The translations under genes and the position numbers were made by a program. From Streptomyces sp. 130 (GTDB lineage: Bacteria; Actinomycetota; Actinomycetes; Streptomycetales; Streptomycetaceae), in the NCBI RefSeq assembly GCF_007096885.1, contig NZ_VJNO01000011.1:62001-126000 (forward strand): DNA of 64,000 nucleotides, written 5' to 3'. Each line of letters begins with the position of its first letter. Within the stretch, counting starts at the first letter, position 1. Positions 61,400 to 64,000 of this stretch are shown here, piece by piece. Below the pieces are notes generated by a model. That model was given only the letters and a program-made list of their open reading frames with translations. It had not been told where the DNA came from and searched no databases.

Positions 61400-62701
61400 T
61401 CAGGCGTCGTCCTGGGTGAAGTAGTTGTGCAGTCCCGGGACGGTCAGCGTGCCGCCGAACTGGCCGGCCTGGGTGACCTTGACGTGGGTGAAGAACGCGA
61501 ACGGGACGTTCAGCGGGGGCGGGGTCTCAGGGCTGAAGGTGATCGGAAGGAAGCCGAAGAGGTTGCCCTTCAGCTCCTCGGTGTACATGGTCACCGTGCC
61601 GTGGCGGATCGTGGAGGTGGAGCCCTTCCGCGCCTGCACGTGGCCCGTGGTGCCCGGCATCGGGCCGACCGTCAGCTGGTGCAGGTCCTTGATGTCGATC
61701 GAGGTCGCGGTGAACTTCAGCACCTTCTTGGTGGCGCCGTCGCCCGTCCGTACCTCCACGATGCCCTTGTAGTCGAGCCCGTTCAGGGTGAGCAGCGAGC
61801 TTTCCAGAATCCACGGGTCGGTGGGCAGGTTCGGGATGCCCGGCTCCAGCTTCGCGTTGGCCAGGGCCTCCGGGTCCGGGGTCGGGCACGGGAACGGTTC
61901 CTTGGCGCCGTCCGGGATGTCCTCGTCCTTCTTGGCTTCGGTGCCCTTGACGTCCTCGTCCAGCTCCTCGACCGTCCGGCCCGCCTTGCCGGCCGCTTCG
62001 CGGATGGCCTCGGTGGTTTCGCCGACGGTGTCGGTGGTGTCCTTCACCGCGTCCTTCGCCGCGTCGGTGGCCTTGTCCGCGGACTCGTCCTCACTGTCCG
62101 CGGACGCGGTCGGCTTCGGGGACGCCGTGGTGGGACTCGGGGACGGGCTCGCCGTCTCCTTGTCGTCCGGGCCGTCGAAGAGGTCCTTGAGCGCGTCGCC
62201 GAGGCCCAGCGGGTCGAGCGGGTTCTTCGTCTTCGTGGGCGACGGGGTGGCCGCCGGCGTCTCGGCCGGGGCGGCGTCGGTGCTCTTCGCGGCGTCGGTG
62301 CTCTTCGCGGTGTCGTCCGCCGTGCCCGTGGCCGTGGGCTTCGGGGTCGCCTCGCCGGTCGTCCCCGGCGTCGGCTTCGCGCTCTCGCTCGTGGACGGCG
62401 ACGGCGTCTTCGACGCGGAGGGCGTCGGGTCCGCCGACTCGCTCGGCTCGTCGGAGCGCGTGACGCAGGGGCCGGGCGCGAAGGGGATGTCCGTGGTGTC
62501 GTCGGCCATCGCCAGCCGGGGCGTGAGGCCCATCCCGACGAAGACCGCCGTCGGCATCGCGGCGAGCGCGAACGCCTTCTTGCCCGCGGGCATGTGGAGC
62601 TTCGTCAGCAGCGACTTCCTGGGGGCGGCGTGGCGGGGGCCCCTGCGTTCCCGGGTGCCGCCCTCGTCCGCGCGGTTCACCTGCTCGTCGTCACCCCGCA
62701 C
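61400..62701 (-). CDS. Secreted protein with long Pro/Ser/Thr/Ala-rich region
   Basis: A 433-residue protein from GTG 62701 after GGGAGG. A basic ~35-residue cytoplasmic head is followed by a signal-like helix (KKAFALAAMPTAVFVGMGLT). Residues ~70-270 are Pro/Ser/Thr/Ala/Lys-rich with repeated PSPT, KSTDAA (twice in tandem) and DATKDAV-like words, a flexible wall-spanning stretch. The C-terminal ~150 residues form a folded domain (WILESSLLTLNGLDYKGIVE, then FKHVKVTQ-like FFTHVKVTQAGQFGG). Its start overlaps the DUF6114-type gene by 11 nt. The function is unknown. I read the three genes 61400-64000 as one operon for an envelope-associated system. Confidence 0.8.
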   Translation of the reverse strand: MRGDDEQVNRADEGGTRERRGPRHAAPRKSLLTKLHMPAGKKAFALAAMPTAVFVGMGLTPRLAMADDTTDIPFAPGPCVTRSDEPSESADPTPSASKTPSPSTSESAKPTPGTTGEATPKPTATGTADDTAKSTDAAKSTDAAPAETPAATPSPTKTKNPLDPLGLGDALKDLFDGPDDKETASPSPSPTTASPKPTASADSEDESADKATDAAKDAVKDTTDTVGETTEAIREAAGKAGRTVEELDEDVKGTEAKKDEDIPDGAKEPFPCPTPDPEALANAKLEPGIPNLPTDPWILESSLLTLNGLDYKGIVEVRTGDGATKKVLKFTATSIDIKDLHQLTVGPMPGTTGHVQARKGSTSTIRHGTVTMYTEELKGNLFGFLPITFSPETPPPLNVPFAFFTHVKVTQAGQFGGTLTVPGLHNYFTQDDA

Positions 62702-63254
62702 GGTGCCTCCCGCCCTCGGACTCGACCGTGGTGTCGTACGGGGCCGGCTGCTCGGGAACACCCGCCCCGTGGAGCGCGCCCTCGGGGAGCGATTCGTCGT
62801 TCGCGAACGTGACGGTCTCCGGGGTCTCATCGGCGGCGGGCTCCTCGGCCGCCGGTGGTTCGCCCGGGGCCCAGGACACGGAGAGCGCGCCACCGAGCAG
62901 GGCGAAGACGAAGCCGATGACGAAGCCGCCGATGTTGGCTACGGGTATCGAGATGAGGGCCAGCAGAATCGCCGCGACTCCGGCGAACACGCGGACGATG
63001 CTGTGGAACCACATCGTCAGGCCCAGCGTGACGAGCAGGACACCGATGATCAGCGAACCGGCGCCGGCCGTGGTGGACATCGCCAGCGTCATGTTGCCGA
63101 GGTGCATGTTCGCGTACGGGAAGTACATGATGGGCACGCCGCCCAGCATGGTGAACAGTCCGGCCCAGAACGGCCGGTCACCCCGCCAGGTGCGGAAGCC
63201 TCGCCGGGCGACGGAGAGGTAGTGCGCGTTCTGCCCTTGGGATTCGGGGCTCAT
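62691..63254 (-). CDS. DUF6114-type membrane protein
   Basis: A 187-residue protein from ATG 63254 after AGGGAG. The head MSPESQGQNAHYLSVARRGF and RTWRGDRPFWAGLFTMLGG leads into about four membrane helices (GGVPIMYFPY; GAGSLIIGVLLVTLGLTMWF; VFAGVAAILLALISIPVANI; GGFVIGFVFALLGGALSVSW). An acidic Pro/Ala/Glu-rich C-terminal tail follows. I recognise the RGDRPFWAG layout from Streptomyces proteins of this DUF, from memory. It is between the DUF6230-type gene and the secreted-protein gene, which it overlaps by 11 nt. Role unknown. Confidence 0.8.
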   Translation of the reverse strand: MSPESQGQNAHYLSVARRGFRTWRGDRPFWAGLFTMLGGVPIMYFPYANMHLGNMTLAMSTTAGAGSLIIGVLLVTLGLTMWFHSIVRVFAGVAAILLALISIPVANIGGFVIGFVFALLGGALSVSWAPGEPPAAEEPAADETPETVTFANDESLPEGALHGAGVPEQPAPYDTTVESEGGRHRAG

Positions 63255-63346
63255 GGAAAACAGCTCCCTGGAACCGGTACTGCTGTGAGAAGGAGAGGGG
63301 TGGGCGAGCGGGTACGCGAAGCGCCCCCGCCCGCCCGGGCGAGTGC

Positions 63347-64000
63347 TTAGTAGCACTCCACGCCGGCGCCGGAGCCCCTGTGAAGGCGCAGCTTCAGACC
63401 GCTGAGGTTGAAGGTGCCGGCCGTCGTGGCCCACGCCTTCTGGCGGACGCCGGTCAGCACGGCCTTTTCGGCGCGCTGGGAGAACCCGTTGGGGTCGGCC
63501 TTGGTGCCGGGCTGAATGCCGATGCTGCCCGGCTTGTCCGTCTTCAGCGAACCGGCGGCGACACCGATGTCGATGTTCTTGAACTTGGCGTCGCCGTCGA
63601 GCTCCGACACGTCGAGGTAGAGGTCCTTGGCGTAGACAGCCTTGTGTCCGTCGCCACCCGCCTCCAGCTTCAGGGTGATGTCTCCGAGGCCGAACGGCAG
63701 CTTCGGCGTGACGACCGACTGGCACATGTTCGTGATGTATGCCTTGCTGAAGCCGGACACGGCCACAGCGTGTCCCTTGCCATCAGCAACCTTGGGGTCG
63801 GCACCCTGCTCGGTGGCCACACTGCCGTACTGCACGAAGTCGTAGCCCACGAGCTGGCCGGCCTTGACCTTGAACTCCTGCCCCGACACGCTGAACGACG
63901 CGGCGAGCGCGCCCTGCGCCAGGCCCACGCCGACGGCGGCGGTGGCTATGACGCTCGGCACCATGACGACAGCGAAACGCTTCCATCTCGTGCCACCGCG
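63347..64000 (-). CDS. DUF6230-type exported protein (5' end outside window)
   Basis: The frame runs off the right edge: GGTRWKRFAVVMVPSVIATA is the start of a signal/anchor region, and the true start lies a few codons beyond 64000. The visible ~217 residues have GVGLAQGALAASFSVSGQ after the hydrophobic helix, a beta-rich body and a short C-terminal cysteine end (GAGVECY). Such proteins are sometimes annotated as cholesterol esterase in Streptomyces, but I see no serine-hydrolase motif here, so that label is doubtful. It probably leads the operon with the DUF6114-type and secreted-protein genes; the gap to the next gene is 92 bases. Confidence 0.8.
   Translation of the reverse strand, partial: RGGTRWKRFAVVMVPSVIATAAVGVGLAQGALAASFSVSGQEFKVKAGQLVGYDFVQYGSVATEQGADPKVADGKGHAVAVSGFSKAYITNMCQSVVTPKLPFGLGDITLKLEAGGDGHKAVYAKDLYLDVSELDGDAKFKNIDIGVAAGSLKTDKPGSIGIQPGTKADPNGFSQRAEKAVLTGVRQKAWATTAGTFNLSGLKLRLHRGSGAGVECY

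Overview
The window is a chromosomal segment from a Streptomyces or very close relative. The evidence is uniformly very high G+C, GTG and TTG starts with GGAGG-type ribosome sites, rare TTA codons confined to accessory genes, a complete GlgE trehalose-to-glucan operon, and gene order that, from memory and unchecked, matches part of the S. coelicolor core chromosome (gcvT-gcvH-glyA-sdaA at one end, pfkA/pta-ackA-pyk at the other).

Left part (1-11.2 kb): a serine/glycine block. A partial sseB-like gene and a P-loop kinase-like gene lie divergent from gcvT. A tandem glycine riboswitch precedes gcvT-gcvH-glyA, then sdaA. The 3' end of sdaA is repeated, 52 of 52 bases, just before metG (6073-6124 and 9367-9418). 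Between the copies are an NmrA-like reductase, a NUDIX hydrolase, an N-terminally truncated orotate phosphoribosyltransferase and a frameshifted tyrosine integrase. I read this as a decayed integrative element that used the sdaA 3' end as its attachment site.

Middle part (11.2-33 kb): a secreted SGNH hydrolase, a class I terpene synthase without neighbours from its pathway, an EF-hand protein, an acetyltransferase, a possible small RNA with two six-C runs, an RsbW-like ATPase, a crotonase, two tandem paralogous lipoprotein L,D-transpeptidases, glgX, an ABC transporter plus NarL-type two-component operon, a heterodimeric ABC exporter, and a secreted M4 metalloprotease.

Carbon-storage block (33-44 kb): glgP is divergent from glgE-treS-pep2-glgB. 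Together they turn trehalose into branched alpha-glucan (TreS, Pep2, GlgE, GlgB) and degrade glucan (GlgP, GlgX).

Right part (44-64 kb): a merR-thioredoxin operon with a textbook MerR promoter, a membrane HTH/peptidoglycan-binding protein flanked by inverted repeats, two small secreted proteins, a dicarboxylate transporter divergent from a CitA/CitB-type two-component system, an HTH regulator, then pfkA divergent from pta-ackA and pyk. pta carries an in-frame tandem 2 x 54-bp insertion. After pyk comes an accessory patch: two overlapping AlkB-like 2-oxoglutarate/Fe(II) oxygenase-type genes, a remnant of a polymorphic-toxin HINT domain, and an orphan CdiI-like immunity gene with a TTA codon. 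The window closes with a secreted Pro/Ser/Thr-rich protein, a DUF6114-type membrane protein and a partial DUF6230-type protein.

No CRISPR array, rRNA or tRNA gene was seen. The strongest leads for novelty are the sdaA-targeting element, the pta insertion, the paired oxygenases beside a toxin/immunity remnant, and the C-rich small RNA.
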